A stretch of 64,000 nt of DNA from NCBI RefSeq assembly GCF_900119365.1, contig NZ_FPJO01000017.1, positions 100,391 through 164,390 of the forward strand. Direction: 5' to 3'. Under the pieces are notes generated by a model. The model was not told where the DNA came from and made no database searches. It saw nothing but the letters and a program-made list of their open reading frames with translations. This document shows positions 63,547-64,000 of the stretch, piece by piece; position 1 is the stretch's first letter; the number at the start of each line of letters is the position of its first letter. The translations under genes were made by a program, and so were the position numbers. Source of the stretch: Streptomyces atratus (GTDB lineage Bacteria; Actinomycetota; Actinomycetes; Streptomycetales; Streptomycetaceae).

Positions 63547-64000
63547 TGTCGGCGTACGGGCTGTAGTGCAGAGGTATGTACGGGCTGATGTACAGAGCTT
63601 GAGACTGTGTCAGCTGACGGCGGTGATGCCGCCTTCGATGGCAGTGAGGCGGTTCTTCAGGCGGTAGCTGGCGCCGTTGATGGCGAGGATTTCGCAGTGG
63701 TGGAGGAGGCGGTCGATGATGGCGGTGGCCAGGACGTCGTCGCCGAAGACCTGACCCCACTCGCTGAAACTTTTGTTCGAGGTCAGCAAGGTGGAGCCCT
63801 TTTCGTAGCGCTTGGAGAGCATCTGGAAGACGAGGTTCGCCTCGTCACGTTCCAGTGGGAGGTATCCGACCTCATCGACCACGAGGACGTTGGGCCGTAG
63901 GTAGGTGCGGAGTTTGCTGGCCAGGCGGCCGATGGAGTCGGCGGCTTTGAGCTGGCGGACCATGTCGTCGAGGGTCGTGAAGTAGATCGTGTAGCCGGCC
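63547..64000 (-). mobile_element. IS21-family element, partial
   Basis: Starts with TGTCGGCG at 63547, inside tniQ. Two 20-bp direct repeats (63554-63573 and 63578-63597, spaced 24 bases) are the end repeats usual for IS21. istB reads toward this end; istA and the other end lie beyond the window. Confidence 0.78.
63610..64000 (-). CDS. istB: IS21 helper ATPase IstB (partial at window end)
   Basis: The C-terminal 129 residues of IstB, which begins outside the window. Visible: AGYTIYFTTLDDMVRQL, Walker B VLVVDEVGYLPL, LLTSNKSFSEWGQVFGDDVLATAIIDRLLHHCEIL and SYRLK. IstB aids target selection by the IstA transposase. No damage seen in this part. Confidence 0.95.
   Translation of the reverse strand, partial: AGYTIYFTTLDDMVRQLKAADSIGRLASKLRTYLRPNVLVVDEVGYLPLERDEANLVFQMLSKRYEKGSTLLTSNKSFSEWGQVFGDDVLATAIIDRLLHHCEILAINGASYRLKNRLTAIEGGITAVS

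Overview
The window is the replication-origin region of a high-GC actinobacterium, almost certainly a Streptomyces. The order rpmH / dnaA / oriC / dnaN / gnd / recF / dciA-like / gyrB / gyrA is the Streptomyces order. So are the ParABS genes with several parS sites, the trxA-trxB-sigM block, and the murJ-pcnA-ino1-PBP-femX-rpsF-ssb-rpsR-rplI-dnaB run. GTG and TTG starts are common and many genes end in GC-rich hairpins without a T tract. All calls come from reading the sequence and from family knowledge; no database search was run.

Layout. 1-8.1 kb: a tail-anchored small protein, tRNA-Ala, a helix-turn-helix protein with a Ser/Thr kinase, two related secreted membrane-anchored proteins (one frameshifted at its von Willebrand A motif), small membrane or secreted proteins, and tRNA-Ile. 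8.1-20.7 kb, minus strand: DUF3566, gyrA, gyrB, DciA-like, recF, gnd, dnaN, then an oriC of about 1 kb full of DnaA boxes, then dnaA. 21.1-27.1 kb, plus strand: rpmH, rnpA, yidD, yidC, jag, rsmG, parA, parB. 27.2-31.2 kb: an acetyltransferase, trxA, trxB with a SigR-type promoter, and an anti-sigma/ECF sigma pair. 31.2-34.0 kb: an accessory patch with remnants of about four transposases around a secreted I36-type inhibitor and a lipoprotein. 34.0-58.4 kb: core genes for cell-wall flipping and synthesis (pseudokinase, MurJ, bifunctional PBP, GT87, FemX), tRNA CCA addition, inositol phosphate synthesis, 30S/50S proteins, SSB and DnaB. 58.5-64.0 kb: accessory DNA dominated by a decayed Tn7-like transposon (TnsA, TnsB, broken TnsC, truncated TniQ), cut by an IS21-family element that runs off the window.

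How it works together. DnaA binds oriC, DciA-like protein and DnaB provide the helicase, DnaN is the clamp, gyrase relieves supercoils, and ParA/ParB act on seven perfect parS copies spread over 24.7-55.2 kb to organise and segregate the origin. The most unusual points are two parS sites that form the exact centre of 42-bp and 38-bp perfect palindromes behind pcnA, a four-box DnaA cluster upstream of dnaB, a vWA gene broken in a run of Gs, a start-less conserved frame after dnaB, and a Tn7-like element whose TnsC has lost Walker B.
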